Positions 36,191-45,050 of a DNA stretch of 64,000 nt are shown here, piece by piece; position 1 is the stretch's first letter; every line of letters starts with the position of its first letter. Below the pieces are notes generated by a model. That model had not been told where the DNA came from and did no database searches. It saw only the letters and a program-made list of their open reading frames with translations. The stretch spans positions 372,001 through 436,000 of the forward strand of contig NZ_KE384036.1 of assembly GCF_000423565.1 (NCBI RefSeq). Direction: 5' to 3'. Source of the DNA: Runella zeae DSM 19591 (GTDB lineage: Bacteria; Bacteroidota; Bacteroidia; Cytophagales; Spirosomataceae). The translations under genes and the position numbers were made by a program.

Positions 36191-36230
36191 ACGACCGTTT
36201 GGTAAAATATCTATACTATTTTACCAAAAT
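36181..36230. promoter_or_regulatory. TetR operator: near-perfect palindrome plus a third half-site
   Basis: Arms 36181-36193 and 36196-36208 are inverted copies with 12 of 13 positions matching around a 2-base centre; the core is CCAAACG-AC-CGTTTGG. A third copy of the half-site (ATTTTACCAAAAT, 36218-36230) follows in direct orientation to the first arm, toward the amidohydrolase gene. Position between divergent genes and overlap with the tetR promoter support an operator for both directions. Confidence 0.78.
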
Positions 36231-36288
36231 AATATAGATAGATTTTAAGTCTTCGTTACTTATTTCTATAAACCCAACAAACTACCCA

Positions 36289-37560
36289 ATGAGATACCGC
36301 TCTCAACTATTACTGCTTGGAGTTTTATTTTTTCATTTAAGCATAGGATTTTCCCAAAAAACCTATTTGTTGAAACCCGCTCGTGTTTTTGATGGGATTG
36401 CTACCCATGAAGGTTGGTGGGTATTGGTTCAGGGTGAAAAAATTGTCAGGGTAGGGCCATCTACCGATTTTAAAAACCTATCGAATACTTCTGCCGAAAC
36501 CATTGATCTCAAAGGCTGTACTTTGCTTCCGGGTTTGATTGAAGGGCATTCACATCTTTTTTTGCACCCTTACAACGAAACACCTTGGGATGACCAAGTA
36601 CTGCGAGAAGCTCGTTCTCTGCGCACTGCCCGAGCCACCCTCCACGCCAAACTCACCCTTAAGGCAGGATTTACGACAGTGCGGGATTTAGGAACCGAAG
36701 GAGCTGAATTTGATGATGTGGGGCTCAAGCAGGCTATCAATCAAGGGATTATTCCGGGGCCTCGAATGCTCATCGCGACCAAAGCACTCATTGCTACTGG
36801 AAGCTATGCTCCCAAAGGCTTCAGCCCTGATATAGAAGTACCTCAAGGAGCAGAAGAAGCAGACGGGCACGACAAACTGATTCAGGCCGTAAGAAGGCAA
36901 ATAGGAAAAGGGGCGGATGTAGTCAAAATTTACGCTGATTATCGATGGGGCTTGATGGGAGAAGCCCGCCCAACGTTTTTAGTAGACGAAATCAAGCTCA
37001 TCGTAGAAACTGCTCGCAGCAGTGGACGCCCTACTATAGCTCACGCAGGTAGCACCGAAGGAATGCGACGAGCCATAATGGGAGGTTGCGAAACCCTCGA
37101 ACATGGCGATGCAGGTACTCCTGAGATTTTTAAATTGATGCAAGAAAAAGGGGTAGCTCTCTGCCCAACACTAGCCGCTGGTGATGCTGTGAGTCAGTAT
37201 AGAGGCTGGAAAAAGGGAGTAGAACCTGAGCCTGAACGTATCAAAAACAAACGCCTCACCTTCAAACAAGCCCTTGATGCGGGCGTCATCATCTGTTTTG
37301 GAGGCGACGTGGGGGTGTTTGCCCACGGCGACAATGCCCGCGAAATGGAAATGATGGTAGAATATGGCATGAAACCCCTTGAAGTATTAAAATCTGCTAC
37401 GTCTATCAATGCTCGGGTATTTCACTTAGCACAACTCGGTCAGATACAACCGTCGTTTTTGGCTGATTTGGTAGCCGTAGAGGGTCGCCCCGACGAGCAG
37501 ATCAGTGATGTTAGAAAAGTAAAAATGGTCATGAAAAATGGCATTATTTTTAAGGAATAG
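36289..37560 (+). CDS. Secreted amidohydrolase family protein
   Basis: A 423-residue metal-dependent hydrolase with a signal peptide (ends about IGFSQ). Metal-site motifs are present: GLIEGHSHLF (HxH), VVKIYADY (the metal-bridging lysine), PTIAHAGSTEGMRRA, ETLEHGD and CFGGDVGVFAHGDN. This matches imidazolonepropionase-like/prolidase-type amidohydrolases, many of which cleave dipeptides or cyclic amides. The substrate is unknown. It is divergent from tetR and probably under its control. Confidence 0.9.
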   Translation: MRYRSQLLLLGVLFFHLSIGFSQKTYLLKPARVFDGIATHEGWWVLVQGEKIVRVGPSTDFKNLSNTSAETIDLKGCTLLPGLIEGHSHLFLHPYNETPWDDQVLREARSLRTARATLHAKLTLKAGFTTVRDLGTEGAEFDDVGLKQAINQGIIPGPRMLIATKALIATGSYAPKGFSPDIEVPQGAEEADGHDKLIQAVRRQIGKGADVVKIYADYRWGLMGEARPTFLVDEIKLIVETARSSGRPTIAHAGSTEGMRRAIMGGCETLEHGDAGTPEIFKLMQEKGVALCPTLAAGDAVSQYRGWKKGVEPEPERIKNKRLTFKQALDAGVIICFGGDVGVFAHGDNAREMEMMVEYGMKPLEVLKSATSINARVFHLAQLGQIQPSFLADLVAVEGRPDEQISDVRKVKMVMKNGIIFKE

Positions 37561-37574
37561 ATGTTAAACTAAAA

Positions 37575-37597
37575 TCACTTATATTAGTTATAAGTGA
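37575..37597. repeat. Short inverted repeat upstream of gltA
   Basis: Bases 37575-37582 (TCACTTAT) pair with 37590-37597 (ATAAGTGA) around 7 bases. The following bases are A, not T, so it is not a terminator for the amidohydrolase gene. It could be an operator for gltA or simply chance in AT-rich DNA. Confidence 0.35.
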
Positions 37598-37704
37598 AAA
37601 AATAAGCAAAATCGTTGGGGATAATATAGTGAAAATGGATTTTTTTTCGCAAAATTGTACCCTTGTCCGAATCCATCCAATATTCATTAACCTACCACTG
37701 CTCT

Positions 37705-38991
37705 ATGTCAGATAAAGCACAACTTATATTAGAAGGTAAAACCTATGAGTTTCCCACCATCGAAGGATCTGAGCAAGAAAAAGCCATTGATATCAATACC
37801 TTGCGCGACTCAACGGGTTATATAACAATCGATAGTGGCTACAAAAATACGGGAGCAACCAAGAGCGCCATTACATTTCTAGACGGCGAAGAGGGGATTT
37901 TGCGTTACCGTGGCTATTCAATCGAAGAATTAGCCGAAAAGGCCACCTTCCTTGAAGTAGCTTACTTGTTGATTTATGGTGAACTTCCTACCCAAGCCCA
38001 GTATGATCATTTTGAGCATGAAATTCGTACCCATACCCTGGTAAACGAAGACATGCGAAAAATCTTTGAAGGATTTCCAGTCAATGCTCACCCTATGGGC
38101 GTACTTTCGTCGCTAGTAAGTGCGATGAGTGCTTTCTACCCTGATTCTTACAATGAAAAAGCACCCGATAGCACCGAAACCCACATTATCAGATTGATGG
38201 CCAAAATGCCTACGATCGCTACTTGGTCATTCAAAAAATCACAAGGGCATCCGGTAAACTATCCTAAAAATGAACTCGACTACTGCTCAAACTTCCTTCA
38301 TATGATGTTTGCCTTACCAGTAGAAGAATACACCGTAGACCCTGTTGTATCAAAAGCCCTAAACAAACTTTTGATTCTTCACGCTGACCACGAGCAAAAC
38401 TGCTCAACTTCGACAGTAAGACTCGTAGGTTCATCACGTGCCAATCTATATTCTTCTATTTCGGCGGGGATTTGTGCTTTATGGGGCCCTCTTCATGGAG
38501 GTGCGAATCAGGAAGTAATCGAAATGCTCGAAGATATCAAAGCCGATGGCGGCGATGTAGCCAAATATGTGGATATGGCCAAAAACGCTAAAACAAGCGG
38601 CTTCCGTCTCTTTGGATTTGGACACCGAGTTTACAAAAACTTTGACCCTCGTGCCAAAATCATCAAAAAAGCAGCAGACGATGTCTTAGCCAAATTGGGG
38701 GTCAATGATCCCGTTCTTGAAATTGCTAAAGGACTTGAAGAAGCCGCACTGCACGACGAATATTTTGTGAGCCGCCGCTTGTATCCAAACGTAGACTTCT
38801 ACTCAGGAATCATTTATCGGGCGTTGGGTATTCCTACCAACATGTTTACGGTAATGTTTGCATTGGGACGTTTGCCAGGCTGGATTGCTCAATGGAAAGA
38901 AATGCGTACCAACAAAGAACCTATCGGACGCCCACGTCAGATCTATACGGGAGCTACTTTACGTCAATTTGTTGAAATGGCAGACCGTTAG
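37705..38991 (+). CDS. gltA: Citrate synthase
   Basis: A 428-residue enzyme that condenses oxaloacetate and acetyl-CoA to citrate, opening the TCA cycle. The ATG at 37705 (MSDKAQLILEGKTYEFPTIEG) matches the usual N-terminus; the in-frame upstream start is a TTG. Active-site blocks are LHADHEQNCSTSTVR, LHGGANQEVIEML and GFGHRVYKNFDPRA. Length and sequence fit the hexameric, type II citrate synthases of Gram-negative bacteria. A near-match -7 element (TACCCTTG, 37658-37665) lies about 40 bases upstream. Confidence 0.98.
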   Translation: MSDKAQLILEGKTYEFPTIEGSEQEKAIDINTLRDSTGYITIDSGYKNTGATKSAITFLDGEEGILRYRGYSIEELAEKATFLEVAYLLIYGELPTQAQYDHFEHEIRTHTLVNEDMRKIFEGFPVNAHPMGVLSSLVSAMSAFYPDSYNEKAPDSTETHIIRLMAKMPTIATWSFKKSQGHPVNYPKNELDYCSNFLHMMFALPVEEYTVDPVVSKALNKLLILHADHEQNCSTSTVRLVGSSRANLYSSISAGICALWGPLHGGANQEVIEMLEDIKADGGDVAKYVDMAKNAKTSGFRLFGFGHRVYKNFDPRAKIIKKAADDVLAKLGVNDPVLEIAKGLEEAALHDEYFVSRRLYPNVDFYSGIIYRALGIPTNMFTVMFALGRLPGWIAQWKEMRTNKEPIGRPRQIYTGATLRQFVEMADR

Positions 38992-39042
38992 GCACGACTT
39001 TATCAATAAGTAGGGTACTATAAAACAGTACTTTTATCCATC

Positions 39043-39086
39043 AAAATCCCCGACAATGTCTATTTGACAGATTTCGGGGATTTTAC
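39043..39086 (+). terminator. Long hairpin after gltA
   Basis: Bases 39043-39053 pair with 39074-39084 (11 pairs), and an inner TGTC/GACA pairing closes part of the 20-base loop. The T run belongs partly to the stem, then ACGTTTT follows, so the tail is weaker than in the other terminators here. It lies 52 bases beyond the gltA stop codon. Confidence 0.65.
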
Positions 39087-39170
39087 GTTTTGAAGCATTA
39101 TCAATGCTATTCGCTCCTCCAAGTTTTTAAGTTTATTTTGACTCTATCTAAATAACATCCCAAAATATTG

Positions 39171-39178
39171 TATATTTG
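39171..39178 (+). promoter_or_regulatory. -7 element directly before the small unknown gene
   Basis: TATATTTG is a full match to TAnnTTTG, and the ATG follows only 5 bases later. If this is the promoter, transcription would start at or very near the start codon. No TTG lies at the -33 distance. Confidence 0.5.
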
Positions 39179-39183
39179 CGGTC

Positions 39184-39543
39184 ATGATTGACAGAGCAAC
39201 ATATCAAACAGAACTTTTTAGTAATAGCAAGGGGGTTACGTATCAATGTGACCGCACAGCACGGATTATCGTGGAGTTTGGCGGCTATATCATGGCTTTC
39301 AAAATCACCGATTTTCTTTACTTCAAAAGAAAAGTTGACAGTGTAGATTTGCACGCCATGATTTTCAACTTATCTGATGATTATGATTTTGAAGTAATCG
39401 AAGCTCCCCAAGCTAATCTATCGCTCAAACTAACCCTCTGTGAGCTGGTTAATCTTCGCGATTTGTTGGCCGGTACTAAGTTTATGCTTGATCTCAACAG
39501 TATGCTTTACGAGTTGATTTACAACGTACCGACTTACGCTTGA
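39184..39543 (+). CDS. Small cytoplasmic protein of unknown function
   Basis: A 119-residue protein without signal peptide or membrane segment. The pattern is alternating beta strands (ARIIVEFGGYIMAFKITDFLYF) followed by a helix and a final amphipathic helix (CELVNLRDLLAGTKFMLDLN). It resembles short uncharacterised Bacteroidota proteins (possibly DUF6686), but I cannot assign it firmly. It converges with the M1 aminopeptidase gene, 23 bases between stops. The -7 element immediately before its ATG supports it as a real gene. Confidence 0.75.
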   Translation: MIDRATYQTELFSNSKGVTYQCDRTARIIVEFGGYIMAFKITDFLYFKRKVDSVDLHAMIFNLSDDYDFEVIEAPQANLSLKLTLCELVNLRDLLAGTKFMLDLNSMLYELIYNVPTYA

Positions 39544-39566
39544 TGTCTACATTCAAAATTTGATAA

Positions 39567-41201
39567 TCAGCTAGTCACTTTTTTGACATCTACATAGAAG
39601 TTCTTGTCAACTTCAAACTCTCCTAATTTCTTTATTTTCAAGGTTTTCCAGTCAGAAGTGGGTTGTATTTTTTCCCATTCCCCTTTCTCGTTTTTATATT
39701 TAACTGGCATCGCAAAGCCTTCTACGCAATTGTTCCAACGGTACAGCAACTTTTTCTTTTCGATTTTATATTCAAGTACTGGAATCTTGGTATCTCGCAG
39801 ATATTGGTCAAAAACTTTCGACAAGTCTATTCCTGTTTGCTGACTCATATAATCTTCAATCTGACGGGTAGTGACAGTTTGGTGGTAAAAAGTTTGGTTC
39901 ATACCTCTTAATACTTGACGCCATTTTTCATCATTATCTACCAATTGACGAATCGTGTGAAGCATATTTCCGCCTTTATAGTACATATCTCCCGACCCAC
40001 TATGATTGACATTGTAAATGCCAATAATGGGTTTGTCATTACGGATTAGTTTTCGACATCCAATCACGTATTCGCTACCTGCTTGTTTACCAAAATAGTA
40101 TTCTGTATATAGATTTTCGGAGTAATTAGTAAAACTTTCGTGTATCCACATATCAGCTACGTCTTTGTAAGTAATGTTGTTGGCATACCATTCGTGACCA
40201 GATTCGTGGATGATAATAAAATCCCATTTCAAACCCCAACCCGTAGCGGATAAATCTCGACCCAGATAACCGTTCTGGTAGCCATTGCCGTAGGTTACCG
40301 AGCTTTGATGCTCCATTCCTAGGTAAGGTACTTCTACCAATTTATAGCCATCTTCGTAAAAGGGATAGGGTCCAAACCAATGCTCAAAAGCGCGCAGCAT
40401 TGGCTTCACTTGCTGAAATTGGCTTTTGGCTTTTTCCAGATTTTCGGTCAAGGCATAAAACGATAAATCTAACGTCCCTTTTTCACCTTTCAGGGTGTCA
40501 GTCCAGCTTACATAATTCCCAATATTGACATTGACGCCATAGTTGTTGATTGGATTCTGAACGTACCATTCAAAAGTACGGGTATTATCATTGTTGTCGA
40601 TGATACGTCGCAAACGTCCGTTAGAAATATCCATCAATGGTTTGGGGACGGTTACGCTGATTTGCATACTATCAGGCTCATCATACATGTGGTCTTTGCA
40701 AGGCCACCACACACTTGCCCCTAGTCCCTGACACGACGTTGCTACAAAAGGCAAACCTTCTTTGTCTTTTTTCCACGAAAACCCTCCGTCCCAAGGAGCA
40801 CGTTTAGCAACGTGTGGCTTACCACTGTACTCTACCAAAATCGATTCTTGATTACCCCTAGATTGTGGTTTTTGGAGTGTTACAAAAAAAGCATTACCCT
40901 CACGACGAAAATCTAGTTCTTTTCCGTCTTGGGTGATTCGTTGAATCGTAAGGGGTCGCTGCAAATCTACTTGTAATACTTGGGCAGACTGAAGCACTTT
41001 GTAGCGAATGTTTACACTGCCTTTGATACTACTGTCGGCAGGATTGATGCGGACGTTAAGATGATAAAATTCCAAATCCCACCAAGCGCGTTCTTGGGTG
41101 ATGCTACCTCTCAAAGTATCGTCATGAGTAAAGGTATATTTTTGGGCAAAAAGGTTAGATTGAGTAATCAAAAATAAGCCTACAAAAGCAAGAAACTTCA
41201 T
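39567..41201 (-). CDS. Secreted M1-family aminopeptidase
   Basis: A 544-residue zinc peptidase with a signal peptide (ends about SNLFAQ). The beta-rich N-domain is followed by the catalytic domain with the exopeptidase motif GMEHQS (variant of GxMEN), the zinc site HESGHEW and the third ligand in WIHESFTNYSENLY. It lacks the long C-terminal helical domain of aminopeptidase N, as is common for this secreted Bacteroidota type. It likely trims peptides in the periplasm or outside the cell. Transcribed alone. Confidence 0.93.
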   Translation of the reverse strand: MKFLAFVGLFLITQSNLFAQKYTFTHDDTLRGSITQERAWWDLEFYHLNVRINPADSSIKGSVNIRYKVLQSAQVLQVDLQRPLTIQRITQDGKELDFRREGNAFFVTLQKPQSRGNQESILVEYSGKPHVAKRAPWDGGFSWKKDKEGLPFVATSCQGLGASVWWPCKDHMYDEPDSMQISVTVPKPLMDISNGRLRRIIDNNDNTRTFEWYVQNPINNYGVNVNIGNYVSWTDTLKGEKGTLDLSFYALTENLEKAKSQFQQVKPMLRAFEHWFGPYPFYEDGYKLVEVPYLGMEHQSSVTYGNGYQNGYLGRDLSATGWGLKWDFIIIHESGHEWYANNITYKDVADMWIHESFTNYSENLYTEYYFGKQAGSEYVIGCRKLIRNDKPIIGIYNVNHSGSGDMYYKGGNMLHTIRQLVDNDEKWRQVLRGMNQTFYHQTVTTRQIEDYMSQQTGIDLSKVFDQYLRDTKIPVLEYKIEKKKLLYRWNNCVEGFAMPVKYKNEKGEWEKIQPTSDWKTLKIKKLGEFEVDKNFYVDVKKVTS

Positions 41202-41274
41202 TGGATACTAGGTTAGTCGTTGTGCAGAAGTAAATCGGTCAAATTCGATACAACAATAATAGCAGTTTAAGGGC

Positions 41275-41310
41275 AAAAAAAAAATCCGAACAGGAAGCCC
41301 ATTCGGATTT
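41275..41310 (-). terminator. Terminator of secA
   Basis: Bases 41282-41290 pair exactly with 41302-41310 around an 11-base loop; on the minus strand the stem is followed by about ten T (A run at 41275-41284 on the plus strand). It lies about 80 bases past the secA stop codon, in the gap before the M1 gene. Confidence 0.87.
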
Positions 41311-41389
41311 AATATCTTTACTCAACGTTATGAAAAACTCTATACTTAAGACGTGAGCAAAGGAATAAGGTCACATTTTTTATATTTTT

Positions 41390-44300
41390 TTACGCAATTA
41401 CCACACAATCACCCCTTTCCACTTCGTGTTCTACCTTTTTGTACTTCACATCTTTCACCACGCGCCCGTCACGGTACTGAACGGTCACTTTTTGGTTACG
41501 GTCGGCGATTTTGATAGAGCGTACAGGGGCTTGTTTTTCGACTTGGCGAGCTGCATAAGCATTAGGTCCCCCTACCTCTTCTTCTTCTTCCTCTACGCGA
41601 TTGGTTTGTAGTTTGGGTTCGGGGGCACGACGTGCCGGGCGAGGGGCGGGCTGTTGAGGCTCTTCTTCCTGCGGAATATAAGTCTTCATCAAGAAGCTGA
41701 TAGTCTCAAAGTTAATCTTAGTCATGAGACGCTTAAATAGCTCCACCGATTCAAACTTATAAATCAACAATGGATCTTTTTGCTCATAAGCCGCATTCTG
41801 AACAGACTGTTTCAAATCGTCCATGTCGCGGAGGTGTTCTTTCCATTCTTGGTCGATGAGTGAAAGTACCACAAATTTCTCCATTTCACGTACAATCTCA
41901 CGACCATTGGTATCGATAGCTCTCTGTAAGTTTACGCCGATTTGAGTACCCTTGATACCATCCGTAAACGGAATCACAATCTCCTGAATTGTCCCGCCAT
42001 GATCAGCAGCAATTTGTTTAAGTACGGGTACTACTTGTTCAGAGATAACTTTATTCTTTTGGGCATAATGTTGTTCAGCAGCGTTGTACAATCGTTGTAC
42101 GCGCTGTTCTGGCTTCAACTTATTGTATTCATCACGCTGGAAAGGTGGCTCAATTCCAAAGTTAGTAATGACCGCCAATTCCAATTCTTCGTAGTTACTT
42201 TCGGTATTGGTGATGATTTCGTTACAAACTTCATAAAGCGTATCAGCGATGTCAATCGACAAGCGATCTCCAAACAAAGCATTGCGGCGACGTTTGTAGA
42301 TGTTTTCGCGCTGCATGTTCATCACGTCGTCGTATTCGAGCAAGCGTTTACGAATACCAAAGTTGTTTTCTTCTACTTTGATTTGTGCACGCTCAATCGA
42401 CTTGGTCACCATTGAATGCTGAATCACCTCACCTTCTTCAAGGCCCATACGGTCCATTATACCAGCGATACGATCAGAACCAAACATACGCATCAAGCCA
42501 TCTTCGAGCGATACAAAAAACTGAGAAGTACCAGGGTCACCTTGACGACCCGCACGCCCTCTCAACTGACGGTCTACACGACGGCTTTCGTGGCGCTCTG
42601 TACCTACAATGGCCAAACCTCCCGCCGCTTTTGCCTCAGCGCTAAGTTTAATATCCGTACCCCGACCGGCCATGTTTGTCGCAATCGTCACCGTACCTGG
42701 CTTACCGGCTTCTGCTACGATTTCGGCCTCACGTTGGTGTTGTTTTGCGTTCAATACTTGGTGAGGTATCTTACGCAAGGTGAGCATCCGGCTGAGTAGC
42801 TCTGAGTTTTCGACCGAAGTAGTACCCACCAACACAGGACGTCCCTTACTTACCAATTCCACGATTTCGTCTACTACGGCATTGTATTTTTCGCGCACTG
42901 AACGATATACTTTGTCTTCTTCGTCTTTTCGTACGACAGGAATATTGGTAGGAATACTTACCACATCAAGTTTATAAATTGTCCAAAACTCCCCAGCCTC
43001 CGTTTGGGCTGTACCCGTCATACCACACAGCTTGTGGTACATACGGAAATAGTTTTGGAGCGTAACAGTCGCATAGGTTTGAGTAGCATCTTCTACCTTC
43101 ACATTTTCTTTGGCTTCTACGGCTTGGTGAAGTCCATCTGACCAGCGACGCCCTTCCATAATACGGCCTGTTTGCTCATCTACGATTTTGACTTTGCCGT
43201 CCATGAGTACATAGTCCACATCCCGCTCAAACAAAGAATACGCCTTCAACAATTGTTGTACCGTATGCACACGTTGCGTTTTGATAGAGTAATCGCGGAT
43301 GACCTCTTCTTTACGCAACAATTTCTGTTGGTCATTATAATCCGGGTTTTGGTCGATGGCGTTCAAGTCAATCGACAAATCAGGAAGTACAAAGAAAGTA
43401 GGGTCTTCACCTTCTCCTGTGATATAATCTAAGCCTTTTTCGGTAAGCTCTACACTATTGTTTTTTTCTTCAATGGTAAAAAACAACGGGGCATCAGCTT
43501 CTGGCATCAACTTCTGGTTTTCGGCCAAATAGATTTTTTCGGTTTCCTGCATGAGGGTTTTCATCCCAGTCTCACTCAAAAACTTAATGAGAGGCTTGTA
43601 TTTGGGAAATCCACGATGCGCACGAAACAACGCCAATCCACCTTCTTTTTTATCGCCAGCCGCAATTTTTTTCTTGGCTTCGTTGAGCAAATCTGTCACC
43701 AAACGTTTTTGGGCATCCACTATGCGCGACACACGAGGCTTCAATTCTGCAAAATCCTGCTCATCACCACGAGGCACCGGCCCACTGATAATCAAAGGAG
43801 TACGAGCATCATCAATCAATACAGAGTCAACCTCATCGACCATCGCAAAGTGATGTTTACGCTGTACGAGTTCTTCGGGCGTATGCGCCATGTTATCGCG
43901 CAGATAGTCAAAACCAAACTCATTGTTGGTTCCATAAGTAATATCGGCTAAGTACGCTTGACGACGCGCAAAAGTATTGGGCTGATGACGGTCGATACAA
44001 TCCACGCGCAACCCGTGAAATTCAAACAGAGGTCCATTCCACTCACTATCGCGGCGAGCCAAGTAGTCGTTGACAGTTACGACATGCACCCCCTGCCCCG
44101 ACAACGCATTCAAGAATGCTGGTAGCGTAGCCACGAGGGTTTTACCTTCACCCGTAGCCATTTCAGAGATTTTACCTTGGTGAAGCACCGTTCCCCCGAT
44201 GATTTGGACATCGTAATGAACCATGTTCCATTTAATAGGATGTCCTACTACATTCCAAGTAGTGCTCCAGATGGCTTTATCTCCGTTGATTTTGACATTG

Positions 44301-44743
44301 TCTTTTTTGGTAGCAAGCTCTTGGTCAAGGAGGGTTGCTGTTACTTCCAACGATTCATTTTCGGTGAAACGCCGCGCGGTTTCTTTCACAATCGCAAAAG
44401 CGGTTGGTAGGATTTGAATCAAAACTTTTTCAAGTTCTTTGTCGCGCTCGGCGATAAAAGTATCAATCTGCTTAAAAATTTCTTCCTTCTGATTGACATC
44501 CATTTCGGCATTGTCAACAATCTGCTGGCGAAGAGACGCGATTTGGTCATCTATTGACTTAAGTTGACCTGCGATATACGTTTTGAGTTCTTGAGTAGCC
44601 TTACGTAACTCATCATGGCTGAGATTGCGAAGTTTAACAAACTCAGCATTTACTTTTTCTACATAGGGAGTAAGTTCTTTCAAGTCACGGTCCGATTTCG
44701 TCCCAAAGAGCCCTGTAAAACTTTTAGTGAGGAATTTTATCAT
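41390..44743 (-). CDS. secA: Protein translocase ATPase SecA
   Basis: SecA drives Sec-dependent export through SecYEG. The ATG at 44743 (MIKFLTKSFTGLFGTKSDRD) is the normal N-terminus and gives 1117 residues; the upstream in-frame ATG adds eight residues. Walker A GEGKTLVATLP, DEAD-type AMVDEVDSVLIDDARTPLI, and motif VI GRAGRQGDPG are intact. It is longer than E. coli SecA (901), with extra segments typical of Bacteroidota. The C-terminal zinc/SecB-binding motif is absent; the end is a charged linker and ERGDCVVIA. Its -7 promoter element lies at 44868-44875. Confidence 0.97.
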   Translation of the reverse strand: MIKFLTKSFTGLFGTKSDRDLKELTPYVEKVNAEFVKLRNLSHDELRKATQELKTYIAGQLKSIDDQIASLRQQIVDNAEMDVNQKEEIFKQIDTFIAERDKELEKVLIQILPTAFAIVKETARRFTENESLEVTATLLDQELATKKDNVKINGDKAIWSTTWNVVGHPIKWNMVHYDVQIIGGTVLHQGKISEMATGEGKTLVATLPAFLNALSGQGVHVVTVNDYLARRDSEWNGPLFEFHGLRVDCIDRHQPNTFARRQAYLADITYGTNNEFGFDYLRDNMAHTPEELVQRKHHFAMVDEVDSVLIDDARTPLIISGPVPRGDEQDFAELKPRVSRIVDAQKRLVTDLLNEAKKKIAAGDKKEGGLALFRAHRGFPKYKPLIKFLSETGMKTLMQETEKIYLAENQKLMPEADAPLFFTIEEKNNSVELTEKGLDYITGEGEDPTFFVLPDLSIDLNAIDQNPDYNDQQKLLRKEEVIRDYSIKTQRVHTVQQLLKAYSLFERDVDYVLMDGKVKIVDEQTGRIMEGRRWSDGLHQAVEAKENVKVEDATQTYATVTLQNYFRMYHKLCGMTGTAQTEAGEFWTIYKLDVVSIPTNIPVVRKDEEDKVYRSVREKYNAVVDEIVELVSKGRPVLVGTTSVENSELLSRMLTLRKIPHQVLNAKQHQREAEIVAEAGKPGTVTIATNMAGRGTDIKLSAEAKAAGGLAIVGTERHESRRVDRQLRGRAGRQGDPGTSQFFVSLEDGLMRMFGSDRIAGIMDRMGLEEGEVIQHSMVTKSIERAQIKVEENNFGIRKRLLEYDDVMNMQRENIYKRRRNALFGDRLSIDIADTLYEVCNEIITNTESNYEELELAVITNFGIEPPFQRDEYNKLKPEQRVQRLYNAAEQHYAQKNKVISEQVVPVLKQIAADHGGTIQEIVIPFTDGIKGTQIGVNLQRAIDTNGREIVREMEKFVVLSLIDQEWKEHLRDMDDLKQSVQNAAYEQKDPLLIYKFESVELFKRLMTKINFETISFLMKTYIPQEEEPQQPAPRPARRAPEPKLQTNRVEEEEEEVGGPNAYAARQVEKQAPVRSIKIADRNQKVTVQYRDGRVVKDVKYKKVEHEVERGDCVVIA

Positions 44744-44867
44744 TTTTATATATATAATAAGCTGCAACTATCGTCGTATAAGGTCGCAGTGGTTTATCGT
44801 TTTTACGTTTCAATGATGCCAGTTCTTTATACGCCACCAATATCGCGCCTAAAGTTCAACATTTTCG

Positions 44868-44875
44868 CAAAGTTA
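44868..44875 (-). promoter_or_regulatory. Candidate -7 element of the secA promoter
   Basis: The minus strand reads TAACTTTG, an exact match to TAnnTTTG. The nearest upstream TTG is 23 bases away (44899-44901), slightly longer than the 20 seen elsewhere in this window. The leader to the ATG would be about 115 bases. Confidence 0.5.
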
Positions 44876-45001
44876 GCTTTTTGTCAGTAGTTTAATAACA
44901 ATAATTGCCTCACAATATTTTATTCAGACAAATTGACAGTTAAAAATAGTGACTGACAGGTTGCCATTTTTGATTGTTTGCGTCTACGGATATGGTTTAA
45001 A

Positions 45002-45035
45002 ACAAAGAAAGAGGAGTCTCCTCCCCTTTCTTTGT
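45002..45035 (-). terminator. Terminator of the arabinose operon
   Basis: Bases 45002-45011 pair with 45026-45035, with an inner GGAG/CTCC pairing. On the minus strand the stem ends in four T. It begins 16 bases after the stop codon of the symporter, the last gene of the operon. Confidence 0.75.
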
Positions 45036-45050
45036 GAGAATATCGTTTTT

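Larger units (their letters stand above)
44744..45050 (-). other. Intergenic region upstream of secA, 307 bases, no gene
   Basis: The stretch contains the predicted secA promoter, a leader of about 115 bases before the secA start, and the terminator of the arabinose operon (45002-45035). No open reading frame with a credible start and no RNA gene is visible. The leader has no obvious secM-like gene. Confidence 0.6.

Noticed and set aside
37575-37597. Inverted repeat as terminator of the amidohydrolase gene
   Set aside because: The stem is followed by A on the plus strand instead of T, so it cannot be a Rho-independent terminator in that direction.
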